Of a stretch of DNA of 64,000 bases, positions 1 to 8,200 are shown in pieces. The notes under the pieces are model-generated. The model ran no database searches, was not told the origin of the DNA, and was given only the letters and a program-made list of their open reading frames with translations. Numbering within the stretch: the stretch's first letter is position 1; every line of letters begins with the position of its first letter. Both the position numbers and the translations under genes were made by a program. Source of the DNA: Alteromonas sp. KUL42 (GTDB taxonomy: Bacteria; Pseudomonadota; Gammaproteobacteria; Enterobacterales; Alteromonadaceae); the NCBI RefSeq assembly GCF_006538325.1, contig NZ_BJKK01000011.1:62001-126000 (forward strand), read 5' to 3'.

Positions 1-879
1 GTTAAAGTTGTTAGAGGTAATTGTTGAGATGGCTTGATTTGACTTGGCAGAACCGCCAATCGCCGCAGCAACATTAACAATAGCGTTTTTCACAGACAGT
101 GACACACTATCGTTATTGGCGCTATTTACATCCATCACTTCAATGGTCTGTGTGGCTTTACTACTACCACCGATACTGGCCGATGCATTGGCTATTGTTT
201 CGACATTAAGGGATTCTTTTACATTACTTATGCTGCTTGCGTTTTGAATAAGTACTTGCTGCGAGGAAGAAGCATTACCGCCTAGCGTAAGGCCAACGTT
301 CGTAATACTGCCAAATCGCGCATGTAGTGAATCGTTGGTTGCACTGTCCACACTAATGTTAGCCACATCTTGCTTACTCACTACATTTCCCATAGCAGAG
401 CCACCTACATTAGTTAATGCACTGCCATCTACCATGATCTGAGTGTTGTCAGTTTGATTCGCTTTAATCTGACCTACAACTTGTTCTCCCACACTACGGC
501 CAGTTAGCGAGCCATCTACATTTACTAATGACTGAATATATACACTGGTTTTCGTGCCTTCACTTTTGCCTACATCAATATCACCTATGATCTGAGTGGA
601 CTTTGCCTCTCCGGTCACCGCGGCATTCACATTCACCGCAGCATTCAACGACACAGAAACACTGTCATTTTCAATTGAACTGCCTTCAATGGTACCTACC
701 TTTTGATGAACCACACTGTATCCAGCAAGCGCACCGCCGGCATTTACTACGGCACCGTCTATATCCACATTAATTTTGGTCTGCCCATATGTATTTACAC
801 CACATAAACACAAACTAATAGCCGCAGCTATTTTAGATAACCGAATGGGATAGGGTTTACGGGTAGACAATAATTTCAT
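1..879 (-). CDS. Secreted repeat protein, possible surface fibre/anchor (partial, C-terminus beyond window)
   Basis: The frame is open from an ATG at 879 to the window edge, so the stop is not seen. After a basic start and a hydrophobic stretch (signal peptide, about residues 1-33) the chain is at least seven tandem repeats of about 36-39 residues. Each has a beta-like segment with VVN-x-GG or TNVGG, a small Gly/Ala patch, then x-Q-x-(V/I)-G and a Ser/Asn turn such as NDS. The regular spacing and conserved Gln recall stacked beta-helix or amyloid subunits. The same motif occurs twice in the small protein at 3654-3986. It starts 1 base after the CsgG-like gene, so it is co-transcribed and is its likely secreted cargo. 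HfaD-like or curlin-like roles are inference; the family was not recognised with certainty. Confidence 0.7.
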   Translation of the reverse strand, partial: MKLLSTRKPYPIRLSKIAAAISLCLCGVNTYGQTKINVDIDGAVVNAGGALAGYSVVHQKVGTIEGSSIENDSVSVSLNAAVNVNAAVTGEAKSTQIIGDIDVGKSEGTKTSVYIQSLVNVDGSLTGRSVGEQVVGQIKANQTDNTQIMVDGSALTNVGGSAMGNVVSKQDVANISVDSATNDSLHARFGSITNVGLTLGGNASSSQQVLIQNASSISNVKESLNVETIANASASIGGSSKATQTIEVMDVNSANNDSVSLSVKNAIVNVAAAIGGSAKSNQAISTITSNNFN

Positions 880-880
880 G

Positions 881-2116
881 TTAGTTTGATTTATCTGTTG
901 TTGATTGCTTATCTTCTTTGTTGTTTTCGGACGTAGCTACAGGACCTTGCGCTAATACCGCACCGGTTTGCTCACCGACAATACCACGTTCGTTTAACCA
1001 CCATGTACTGTATGGTGTATCCCGAGTTGGTGTAACGGTATTGATCATACGAAAGGTATCAAACCCAATGATGCCAGATGATAATAACCCCATTCTCGAC
1101 TGGTAACGCGCTAATGCTTCTGATGTTTTGCTATCTAATTGCCCATTAACTGCGCCGTCGTAATACTCTAGGTCAGCTAACGCTGTTTGAACGGTTTTGA
1201 TAAGCTCTTCAGGTGATTGAGAAATCTTTGAGATAAAAACCGGAAGGAGTTCTTTATATGTCTTCGAATTATCAGCCGCATTTAATAAACAACGATGATA
1301 GGGAATCGCTTGAAGCTTTCCGATGACTTCAATGGATGCCACCTCCACAAGCATTCTTAGCATGGTATTGATATCTTTTGTCACTGATTCACTTAATGAG
1401 TAACTAACGCCAATATCATGGACCGACAGATCGCCACTGATAGCTTCAGACTCGGTCATCTGCATGCCTAATGTATTTGATGAACCTACACCTGGGATAA
1501 TTTGAAGATTGGCTAAATGCCCTACATTCATGTCCATGCTCAACGACACGTAGTTACTGCTGTTTGAAAGGCTTTTGGTGAGATCATCTTGCCCTTGTAA
1601 TATAAAGAACGACCCACCATCGAGCAACTGACCAGGGTCAACCTCTGCACTTGCTCCTATACCATTTTGGCCTTGCCACAAATCTTTATTGACCTGGGTC
1701 ACTCCACCTCGTAAAAAGTAGTCTGGCGCTCTAAATTCCTCTTTTTGCGGGTGTGCCCCTTGTAACGTTAGAATATTTTGAACAGAGGGATCGTAACTGA
1801 TGTACCGAACGCCACTGCTACGAACACTCATCTTTGATAATGCGGAAATCAACATTTCATTCATACCTGACGACAATGAATGCTCTTTGGTAAAATTAGA
1901 GATGTCTGCAGAGGCTAAATACACTGGGGCTTTTTTATAGGCGACCATCATGTCATCAAGACATGATAATGCGGGGGTCATTGTTGTTAATGTGGATGTA
2001 GGGAGTTCTGATGGCACTGACACTCTTAATTCTGCTGGCGGTACCGGTGTATCAAAGGTACTGCAGCCAACTAAGGTAAACAACGTTGTACTCAGTAAAA
2101 GACTCTTTGTTGTCAT
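881..2116 (-). CDS. CsgG-like outer-membrane lipoprotein with C-terminal peptidoglycan-binding domain
   Basis: I chose the ATG at 2116 (411 aa) because it gives a lipoprotein signal with lipobox LVGC, and it overlaps the upstream stop in an ATGA, which implies translational coupling. Residues about 40-300 resemble CsgG/HfaB, the nonameric outer-membrane channel of curli-type secretion: a lone 'EMLISALSKMS' helix, a 'PDYFLRGGVTQV' strand, a Gly-rich stretch, and a closing helix with 'VEVASIEVIGKL' before a Cys. The last roughly 60 residues match a PG_binding_1 fold (ALADLEYYDGAVNGQLD, then a T-S-E-A-L-A-R-Y-Q helix), which would tie the pore to the cell wall. E. coli CsgG has no such domain. 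The CsgG assignment rests on pattern recognition, not on a search. Confidence 0.7.
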   Translation of the reverse strand: MTTKSLLLSTTLFTLVGCSTFDTPVPPAELRVSVPSELPTSTLTTMTPALSCLDDMMVAYKKAPVYLASADISNFTKEHSLSSGMNEMLISALSKMSVRSSGVRYISYDPSVQNILTLQGAHPQKEEFRAPDYFLRGGVTQVNKDLWQGQNGIGASAEVDPGQLLDGGSFFILQGQDDLTKSLSNSSNYVSLSMDMNVGHLANLQIIPGVGSSNTLGMQMTESEAISGDLSVHDIGVSYSLSESVTKDINTMLRMLVEVASIEVIGKLQAIPYHRCLLNAADNSKTYKELLPVFISKISQSPEELIKTVQTALADLEYYDGAVNGQLDSKTSEALARYQSRMGLLSSGIIGFDTFRMINTVTPTRDTPYSTWWLNERGIVGEQTGAVLAQGPVATSENNKEDKQSTTDKSN

Positions 2117-2781
2117 TCTTTGAGTCCTTTTACATATTGAGTTAATTCGCGCACAACGGGCCCTTGTGATGTCACTAATACGTGGCGAACGTAAAAATTG
2201 AGTGTTGGCGACCAATTTACGAGTACTCGTTCGATCCCATCCTCTTTACACAGGATTTCAAAACTATCAGTCTTTCCCGCAGGAACCACAATCTCACCGA
2301 ACTTCATCACCTCACAATCATATTGATTCTTTTCAATTGTGGAAGGTCTATCTGCTCGTGTTTCAATAAAATATCTGTACGTCTGGCCTACAGTTAATTT
2401 GCCTTTAGGGTTATCGGGTGAAGGCGTAAATAAGCGACGGCCTGAATCGGTATTATTCGCCTCACCGCCCCATTGAAGTGGCGGAAGCCATGAATCTTTC
2501 AATACCGTCATAAATGCACCGGATTCGAGTTCCTTCATTACCATAGTATCTTCAGACGTACTCGTTACCGTAAATGCTTCTTGTGGGTTATTAAATAAAA
2601 AGACAGTACCAAGAGGAGGGAAATCACCAATGGTCGATTCTTTTGCTGATGCCCCCGCATCACCGGTCATACCTTGCGGGATGATAAAAGAGGGGGAGTC
2701 GAGTTGTTCACTTTCCCTATCGTTCGATACACAACCAGCCATTAAGCCGATAAAAATACTTAACGCGATATACTTCGGCAC
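2113..2781 (-). CDS. Lipoprotein of unknown function in the CsgG-like operon
   Basis: This is a 222-aa protein with an N-terminal signal and lipobox LMAGC (Cys at about residue 17), so it is predicted to be membrane-anchored and periplasmic. The mature part is mainly beta in character, with motifs such as GTVFLFNNPQEAF and a pair of Cys residues (YDCEV ... ILCKEDG) that could form a disulfide. The C-terminus, around 'YVRHVLVTSQGPVVRELT', reads like a strand-rich accessory domain. It overlaps the CsgG-like gene by 4 bases and lies 12 bases after the YbjN-like gene, so it probably helps assembly or secretion in the same system, in the way CsgE or CsgF do for curli. No family was recognised. Confidence 0.6.
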   Translation of the reverse strand: MPKYIALSIFIGLMAGCVSNDRESEQLDSPSFIIPQGMTGDAGASAKESTIGDFPPLGTVFLFNNPQEAFTVTSTSEDTMVMKELESGAFMTVLKDSWLPPLQWGGEANNTDSGRRLFTPSPDNPKGKLTVGQTYRYFIETRADRPSTIEKNQYDCEVMKFGEIVVPAGKTDSFEILCKEDGIERVLVNWSPTLNFYVRHVLVTSQGPVVRELTQYVKGLKE

Positions 2782-2793
2782 TGTCCCTTTTCC

Positions 2794-3270
2794 TTATAAA
2801 TTGATGCTAGCAGCAAAAAGCTCAGATTCTAAAATAAACAAACCTGTTAGCATCTCGGTCCCTGATGTATCTTTATGGTCGATAAAACTCACGGTCATTG
2901 ATAAACCAACCGAACCGTCGTCATTTCTGAATGCTTTTGAACGCATTTTAGAGCCTATATGGTTCCACCCATTTAATCGCTCATCAGAGATGTCGACCTT
3001 CCCAAGGTCAGAGTAGAAAGTCACGTCTTCGCATTGATTTTTGTAATTACAGTCATCAAAAAAGACTGCCATTGCTTCCACTCCCTTCACCTTGCTTTTC
3101 AATACGAGGTGCGGTTCATTTTGTACATCCGTGTGGTAGGTCACCGCATGCCCTAACTTATCAAAGGCATCAGCGACAACATGCTCAGTGGTGACGATTG
3201 ATGATTCAGCGGCAGCTATCGCTGAGAGTGAGAATGCGCCTAGTAGAACTGTTGAAACTAACTTTTTCAT
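2794..3270 (-). CDS. Secreted YbjN-domain protein
   Basis: The 158-aa product has a clean Sec signal (MKKLVSTVLLGAFSLSAIAAA). The rest fits the YbjN fold, which is related to type III secretion chaperones: an alpha/beta start, two Cys residues (DCNYKNQCEDV), the sequence 'LNGWNHIGSKMRSKAF', which corresponds to the family's N-x-W-N signature, then a beta strand with an acidic turn (RNDDGSVGLSMTV) and a final helix. The signal peptide places it in the periplasm, unlike the cytoplasmic YbjN of E. coli. It sits 15 bases downstream of the HfaA-like gene and 12 bases upstream of the lipoprotein gene. A role as periplasmic chaperone for fibre subunits is inference. Confidence 0.6.
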   Translation of the reverse strand: MKKLVSTVLLGAFSLSAIAAAESSIVTTEHVVADAFDKLGHAVTYHTDVQNEPHLVLKSKVKGVEAMAVFFDDCNYKNQCEDVTFYSDLGKVDISDERLNGWNHIGSKMRSKAFRNDDGSVGLSMTVSFIDHKDTSGTEMLTGLFILESELFAASINL

Positions 3271-3285
3271 TGTTTTTCCTTTTTG

Positions 3286-3627
3286 TTAACACTGGTTGGC
3301 AGTGTTTACAACGTTACCTGTTATGATGACTGTTACTTGCTTATGTCTCATGTCATCTCGAATAGGGCGTACATTACCAATCGCTACACCACCACATTTC
3401 GCTTCAGTATAAGTTGGATCGATAACACTTCCTCGATTTCTTCTGGTTCTATCAGCATGGTGCATAATATTCGTCGTATTAGTACGACTGCTCACCAATG
3501 CTCTTGATTTACTAGCCAGCATACTGGCCATCGCATAATCCGGTAACTGGCCGGCATTCGCTGTACTAATTGCCGTAGAACCAACCGATACCGATATGAC
3601 AGCGAGTAACAAAATTAAAAGTTTCAT
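3286..3627 (-). CDS. Small secreted protein resembling HfaA (holdfast anchor subunit)
   Basis: This 113-aa protein has a signal peptide ending near residue 25 (STANA). The mature part has a basic 'DRTRRNRGS' stretch followed by a compact C-terminal block with Cys near 'KCGGVAIGNVRP' and a closing 'QVTVIITGNVVNTANQC'. The pattern of C-G-x-V-x-I-G-N followed by a V-T-V-I-x-x-G-x-V-x-N strand is what I recall of the alphaproteobacterial HfaA family, which helps bind holdfast to the cell. It lies just ahead of the YbjN-like, lipoprotein, CsgG-like and repeat-protein genes, an order close to hfaA-hfaB-hfaD. The HfaA link is a family-level inference. Confidence 0.5.
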   Translation of the reverse strand: MKLLILLLAVISVSVGSTAISTANAGQLPDYAMASMLASKSRALVSSRTNTTNIMHHADRTRRNRGSVIDPTYTEAKCGGVAIGNVRPIRDDMRHKQVTVIITGNVVNTANQC

Positions 3628-3653
3628 ACTTTGCCTGCCATTATTATAGGAAT

Positions 3654-3986
3654 TTAGCAGTCACTGCCGATAGAGCCGACAGATTGACAAGCATCAACTT
3701 GAGCTCCTCCTTCAGCCGCACCAGCATTAACAATACCCCCTTTTAAATCAACATTAAGTTGTAGCGCACCACCTACACTTCCATGTAACACCGAGGCTAC
3801 AGACTGTTTAAGCGTGACTTTTGCGCCACCTTCAGCAGCGCCACCATTGATTATGCCACCTTTAATATCTGCCGAAATACTAGCTTGACCACCAATACTA
3901 GGCGGATCGCCTGCAACTGCCGATGTGGCACATACTATAGAGAAGCCAAACATGGCTATTTTTGAAATTCGTTTCATTGTTTTCAC
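3654..3986 (-). CDS. Small secreted protein with two fibre-type repeats (first gene of operon)
   Basis: The 110-aa product carries a signal peptide (cleavage near SAVAG) and then two copies of a repeat of about 40 residues: 'ADIKGGIINGGAAEGGAKV' followed by a Q-S-V segment, and 'NVDLKGGIVNAGAAEGGAQV' followed by Q-S-V-G-S-I. The motif matches the repeats of the large protein at 1-879, so the first and last genes of the operon encode a short and a long member of one family, comparable in logic to a minor and a major fibre subunit. Two Cys close the chain. An AGGTG ribosome site precedes the ATG at 3986. It is the most upstream gene of the six. Confidence 0.6.
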   Translation of the reverse strand: MKTMKRISKIAMFGFSIVCATSAVAGDPPSIGGQASISADIKGGIINGGAAEGGAKVTLKQSVASVLHGSVGGALQLNVDLKGGIVNAGAAEGGAQVDACQSVGSIGSDC

Positions 3987-4035
3987 CTATATTATTAATA
4001 CCGTTAAAAATGATTATTTCTCTTGTCACAGTCTA

Positions 4036-4053
4036 TGCACTTTTATATGTGCA
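4036..4053. repeat. Short inverted repeat upstream of the fibre operon
   Basis: TGCAC and GTGCA arms face each other across an AT-rich 8-base centre, about 50-65 bases before the first start codon of the minus-strand operon. The place suits an operator, but no regulator family is indicated. Confidence 0.3.
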
Positions 4054-4077
4054 GTAATTAAAATAGCAGACTTTCTG

Positions 4078-4479
4078 TACAAAAAAAATGCAGATGTCGT
4101 TCTTCATTTTGATGGTGCTCAAAAGAGCTTTTGCGATAGACCCCAATTAGAAAATTTCGTCGAGTGAAACTGACTTCCCACTGAGCTGGGCTGCTTTAAA
4201 GTCACTGCGGGTGGCTTTAGGTTTCGGCTTAATGTGTGGTCGAACGTCTTTTATGACGCACATTTGTTAGCGCATCCTTATGTGACAGTCGCACAGCAAG
4301 GAAATGCAAGCAGCGAAGGCGGTAAATTATACAATTACGAGCTGGGGTTAAAACGTGCTAGAGCAGTCAAAACGGTAATGGTAGAGCTTGGTTTAGAACC
4401 ATCTAAAGTAACGGTATTGTCGGTTGGTGAGTCCCGTTCGGGGTATAAGCCAAATCGGAGTGTGATCATATCGTATTAA
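4078..4479 (+). pseudogene. OmpA-family C-terminal domain remnant with internal stops
   Basis: Two blocks in the same frame make up an OmpA-like peptidoglycan-binding domain. The first, near 4087-4164, reads ADVVLHFDGAQ then RPQLENFVE, the usual first strand and helix. The second, near 4243-4479, reads LLAHPYVTVAQQGNASSEGG, then YNYELGLKRARAVKTVMVE, then VTVLSVGES and a final NRSVIISY. Between them lie in-frame TGA codons (4165-4167 and again 6 bases later) and about 75 bases that do not fit the domain. No signal peptide or N-terminal domain is present upstream. The open part starting with GTG at 4234 could be called an 81-aa gene, but it lacks half the domain. Confidence 0.6.
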
Positions 4480-4635
4480 TCAATTTTGATTTATGTTCTT
4501 GCACCCATTGTCTGCATCGACTTTAACCAACTTGTTAATCATGGCAATATGAATAAAAAAGAACTGTAGCTCGGTAGAAAAACGCGCAATTTGCGCTTTA
4601 TTAAATTGTTAATTAGAGGATTACAAATGGCGTAA

Positions 4636-5083
4636 ATGAACCCTCCTTCCGTTGCAGACATAAAGTTCAATATACTTCTGAGGCAGGAGAACTTACCATC
4701 AAATCCAATATTTATACATATTCTTTTCCGACTTCTGCAGGTGTACCGCGGTTTGGGGAGCGGTTCTTACGCGGGGATTGAACTACTTCAGCAAGATACG
4801 AATACCTCTGACAAAGACGTTCGCTTATGCATTGAACTGTTGAAAAACGATAGTCTCTTGCACTCGTTCGATGACAACGCATTCCGGCTGTCTAAAAATG
4901 GCTTTTGCGTGGCTGAAAAAGCTAAAAATCTGAGGGAACGAAGTTTCTATGAGCCCATCGAACTGCAAGGGCCGAACAATAAGGAAGGCGTGCTTAAGAC
5001 CTCCATATGGAAAAACGGATATAACTCTTTACCTTCTAGCTCTGGTCGCAGTAGTTGTAGCTATACAGTTTTTTAGTGGCTGA
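4636..5083 (+). pseudogene. Frameshifted gene for a tail-anchored helical protein of unknown function
   Basis: An open frame from ATG 4636 codes for about 125 residues of mostly helical sequence with a winged-helix feel (a D-K-D-V-R-L-C-I-E-L-L-K helix, then a short strand pair), but no known family. The last 20 codons of this frame read as low-quality sequence. If one A is removed from the five-A run at 5011-5015, the frame continues as SIWKTDITLYLLALVAVV and ends with a single transmembrane helix and stop at 5081-5083. A second oddity is at the start: a GAGG site precedes ATG GCG TAA at 4627, in the same frame, so a nonsense codon may sit at codon 3 of the original gene. It is either decaying or contains a sequencing error. 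Confidence 0.5.
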
Positions 5084-5297
5084 GATTTATTTAACAAGGC
5101 TAGTAACTGTGTTTAATTCTATCAGTCGCTTTTTTGTGCTGGGCATTACGCTGCCATAAAAAGCTAACACCAAAATTACCGCGTTCTGGCGGCGTTAAAG
5201 TCCGCTTTAAGTATTTGTGAATGCACGTAACTGCAATACCTCATTTCATATATCACCTGAACAGTAATAATTTCAAATCTAATACTGCCAATTATGT

Positions 5298-6266
5298 TTA
5301 AGATGTTTCCGTGACCTTCCGAATTTCACTTGGGCTACAGTCCATGACTCTCTTGAACGCACGAGAAAATGAAGCTTCTGATTGATATCCAAACTCTAGA
5401 GCTATCGACAAAATAGTGTCTTTAGTTTGCTTCAACGCTGAGTACGCTAGAGACATACGCCATTCTGTCAGATAACTAATAGGCGATTGGCCAACTAACT
5501 CTTTGAACTGATTGGCAAAGTTGGTCCGAGACATGCCAACCTCTTGTGCCAATTGCGATAACGACCAATGTTTTGAAGGAGTTTCATGAACCAATTTGAT
5601 GGCTTTTGAAATACGCGGGTCGTTTAATGCTCCAAAGTAACTTTGTGTCATTTCTATATCACTGTTTAGATAGTTTCTTATAGCAGTAATTACTAATAGA
5701 TCAGCAAGCCTAGCTGTAACGCCGTTGGTACCTATGTCGTTACTCTGTACCTCATTTAAAATCAGCTCGTCTAACGTTTTTACAACGTGCCCAATATTAG
5801 GCTCATCTGAGCGCACAACGAGTATACTAGGCAACATATTTATGAGCCTTTGTGTGAGTGGGTGTGTAAAAGTGACTGCACCACATATAAGTTTGCATTC
5901 GTCTTTATTCCCCTTCAGGTTTAATGTCTCAAACCTTCCTGGGGCAATGTGAATTGGGAGTTGGAATAAGGGAGTTGGTTTTGTTTTACTACCATCACTT
6001 AATAGGTGTCCTTTTCCTAGCGGTATAAGCGCAAAGTCACCCTCTTGCAGTTGTACTCTCTTTCCTTGAACTTCTACTTCAGCGGCCCCTTTCAATACTC
6101 TGTGAAATATCATGCATCTTTCAAGTGGAGGGTAGGCTATTCCCCATGGGCTCTGTAATGTCGAAGATATGTAAAATAGCTTCTCCATTGACATTTTGCT
6201 TAGAAGTTGACTAGTTGCAGTTTCACCGCTCGGTTGACTAATGAGAGATTTGTAATCACTTGACAT
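5298..6266 (-). CDS. AraC-family transcriptional regulator with cupin sensor domain
   Basis: The 322-aa protein has an N-terminal cupin-like region (about 30-180) with 'GAAEVEVQGKRVQLQEGDFAL', typical of the small AraC group with a cupin_6-type ligand domain. The C-terminal 100 residues form a double helix-turn-helix: 'WSLSQLAQEVGMSRTNFANQF' (split here by one helix) and 'ILSIALEFGYQSEASFSRAF', followed by the family's 'SPSEIRK'. It is thus a one-component DNA-binding regulator. It faces away from the DUF4097 gene at 6517 across 250 AT-rich bases. Its effector and targets cannot be read from the sequence; neighbouring genes of the same strand are lacking. Confidence 0.85.
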   Translation of the reverse strand: MSSDYKSLISQPSGETATSQLLSKMSMEKLFYISSTLQSPWGIAYPPLERCMIFHRVLKGAAEVEVQGKRVQLQEGDFALIPLGKGHLLSDGSKTKPTPLFQLPIHIAPGRFETLNLKGNKDECKLICGAVTFTHPLTQRLINMLPSILVVRSDEPNIGHVVKTLDELILNEVQSNDIGTNGVTARLADLLVITAIRNYLNSDIEMTQSYFGALNDPRISKAIKLVHETPSKHWSLSQLAQEVGMSRTNFANQFKELVGQSPISYLTEWRMSLAYSALKQTKDTILSIALEFGYQSEASFSRAFKRVMDCSPSEIRKVTETS

Positions 6267-6516
6267 GGGTTTTTTATTATTTTGTGATGTAGCTCAGCCT
6301 AAGATAATAGCAATCTGAGTTGGACGACTCTATGAGAAAATAGTAACTAAAAGTGTATTGCTGATGAGGAAATAATACTATCTCAAGAGCACTATTGTGT
6401 TCACTATTTGAATTCACAGCTAAGCTATATTTTTAATTTTTACATTTAAACCTTCTTCAATTCTATAGCGACTAAGTAATAGTGACTTTTATTATAACTA
6501 CTACTTGGAGACACCT

Positions 6517-7299
6517 ATGACACCGTCTAAACACCGTTTTTTCAGCGCTGCTACTACGCTGTTGACACTGCTGTGTATTAGCCTTTCCGTTCAAGCCAAA
6601 ACTATCGAGCGCAGTTTTGAGACTGTCTCAGGCAATACGTTGCATGTGCGAACTGATGCGGGCAGCATAAATATTGATACTCATAACAAAGATCAGATCC
6701 TTGTTAACGTATCTATTGATGGCGAAGACGAAAACTTTGAAGTCGAGTTTGATGAGCACAGTGAAGGTCTAAAAATAAGTGGGAAACGAGACTCAAGTTG
6801 GGGTTGGAATAATCGCCTTAGGGTTCGCTTTGATATAACGGTTCCCAAGCAATATGAACTTGATTTAGATACTTCGGGTGGAAAAATCGAAATCAGTGAT
6901 ATTACTGGCAACATCGAAGTACGTACTTCGGGGGGGGCCATTGAAGTGGGCTCCGTTATTGGCGATGTTGAATTAGATACGTCAGGTGGCAGTATCAAAA
7001 CCGCAGCAATAGAAGGTGAAATTAACGCCCATACTTCAGGTGGTAGTGTTGAAGTCGTTTTCGCTAAGCAGCCAACGAAAAATGCTAGACTTCATACTTC
7101 TGGCGGCTCTATTAGAGCCAGCTTTCCGAGCAATATTGCTATTGATATAGATGCTTCAACTAGCGGTGGCCGTGTTCATTCAGATTTTACGGTAGATGGG
7201 AAAGTCAAAAAGCAGTCTATACGCGGTGCTATTAATGGTGGCGGGCCCAAAGTAGCACTCCACACGTCAGGTGGTAGTATCAGGATTATTGAAGATTAA
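6517..7299 (+). CDS. DUF4097-family secreted beta-helix protein
   Basis: I start at ATG 6517 because GGAG at 6507-6510 is well placed; the TTG at 6505 is part of that site. A signal peptide (cleavage after SVQA) precedes about 235 residues of repeating strands marked by seven TSGG turns (DTSGGKIEI, RTSGGAIEV, DTSGGSIKT, HTSGGSVEV and so on). This is the signature of DUF4097/DUF4098 right-handed beta-helix or roll proteins, usually found near envelope-stress genes. The final TSGG-S-I-R-I ends the protein two residues before the stop. It stands alone, with a hairpin terminator just downstream. Molecular function is unknown. Confidence 0.8.
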   Translation: MTPSKHRFFSAATTLLTLLCISLSVQAKTIERSFETVSGNTLHVRTDAGSINIDTHNKDQILVNVSIDGEDENFEVEFDEHSEGLKISGKRDSSWGWNNRLRVRFDITVPKQYELDLDTSGGKIEISDITGNIEVRTSGGAIEVGSVIGDVELDTSGGSIKTAAIEGEINAHTSGGSVEVVFAKQPTKNARLHTSGGSIRASFPSNIAIDIDASTSGGRVHSDFTVDGKVKKQSIRGAINGGGPKVALHTSGGSIRIIED

Positions 7300-7310
7300 C
7301 CCAAATTAAC

Positions 7311-7354
7311 GGATAACCTGCGTTTAGTAATAGGTAAGCAAGGGTTATCCTTTT
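7311..7354 (+). terminator. Rho-independent terminator candidate after DUF4097 gene
   Basis: GGATAACC at 7311-7318 pairs with GGTTATCC at 7343-7350 and is followed by TTTT. The loop is long (24 bases), so strength is uncertain. Confidence 0.5.
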
Positions 7355-7392
7355 CGTGCGCCTGTAAAGATAATTCCGCCAAGCTTTGTTTG

Positions 7393-7833
7393 CTAAACCC
7401 CTGCGTGGTTGACTACAACAGATGGCGCGCCTGCCTCTAAGGTTTCTCTAAGGTTATCTGGAATAGGTTGCTTAACGTAATCTGGGCAGCTAACCATTAC
7501 ATACACCACTTCAGCAGATGCTAACTCATTGCCTGTTGCGTGATTACGCACAGTAGTACTTAAAGTGAATGAAGTGTTACCTGTGCGCTGAGTGAATACT
7601 TCAAGGGCTAGTACATCATCGAATCTCGCCGAGCCTTTCCATGAAATATTAAGATTTACTACTTGTGTATCTATACCTTGAGCAAGAATGTTCTTGTAGT
7701 CGCCCCATATAGCGCGCATAAATTCGGTTGCTGCTATATCGGTATAATCAGCATATCGAGCGTTAAATACAACGTTTTGAGGGTCGCACTCGCTGTAGCG
7801 AACACGCATAAGATAAGTAAAGGGCTTGGTCAT
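7393..7833 (-). CDS. Hotdog-fold acyl-CoA thioesterase (4-hydroxybenzoyl-CoA thioesterase/YbgC type)
   Basis: This 146-aa single hotdog domain begins with 'VRYSECDPQNVVFNARYADY'; the Asp of YSECD is the catalytic residue of the YbgC/4HBT group, and the N-x-x-Y-x-x-Y helix follows as usual. The central strands 'VVNLNISWKGSARFDDVL' and the 'SAEVVYVMV' strand complete the fold. It should hydrolyse short or aromatic acyl-CoA thioesters in the cytoplasm. It lies tail to tail with the DUF4097 gene and has no operon partner, so the natural substrate is not indicated. Confidence 0.8.
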   Translation of the reverse strand: MTKPFTYLMRVRYSECDPQNVVFNARYADYTDIAATEFMRAIWGDYKNILAQGIDTQVVNLNISWKGSARFDDVLALEVFTQRTGNTSFTLSTTVRNHATGNELASAEVVYVMVSCPDYVKQPIPDNLRETLEAGAPSVVVNHAGV

Positions 7834-8200
7834 AACGTTACCTTAAATGGGTTCATCGTATAACTATCTGAATCGATTGCTGCTGTGCGAGCGTATTCAT
7901 TGATAGGCCAGACATTTAATATAGATATAGTCCAAAACATAGGTTCTAAGTTCTACACCTGTTTTCTTGATTCATATTAGGGAGTTGTTGCTATTCACAC
8001 TATTGTATTTTTTTATACATATTCATCTACGTTGGTGTGAAACTGGCGGCGGGGCTTATAACTAACGGGCTCGTTGTAGCCTAGACACCACATCAATATT
8101 AACTCAGTACTGACGCAACGCTTCTGTGCATTGACTAATGCTTTCAAGGTATTTAGCCTGCTGCGAATCAAGATATATTTAACGTAAGGAACAAATTCAT
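7834..8200. other. Intergenic region, 367 bases
   Basis: AT-rich spacer between two divergently transcribed genes (thioesterase and flavin oxidoreductase). I see no convincing operator, hairpin or RNA gene. An AAGGA ribosome site lies just before the gene at 8201. Confidence 0.5.

Noticed and set aside
44..247. Plus-strand open frame at the window start
   Set aside because: It lies opposite the repeat protein at 1-879, whose coding strand has a start, signal peptide and clear repeats; the plus frame is a shadow.
3925..4167. Plus-strand frame starting opposite the fibre operon
   Set aside because: Only its last third resembles protein (an OmpA-type strand and helix). Its start overlaps the minus-strand gene at 3654-3986 and has no ribosome site, so I keep just the OmpA remnant.
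4480..5297. Integron attC or insertion-sequence trace in the decaying zone
   Set aside because: I looked for attC core sites and terminal inverted repeats with target duplications and found none that fit.
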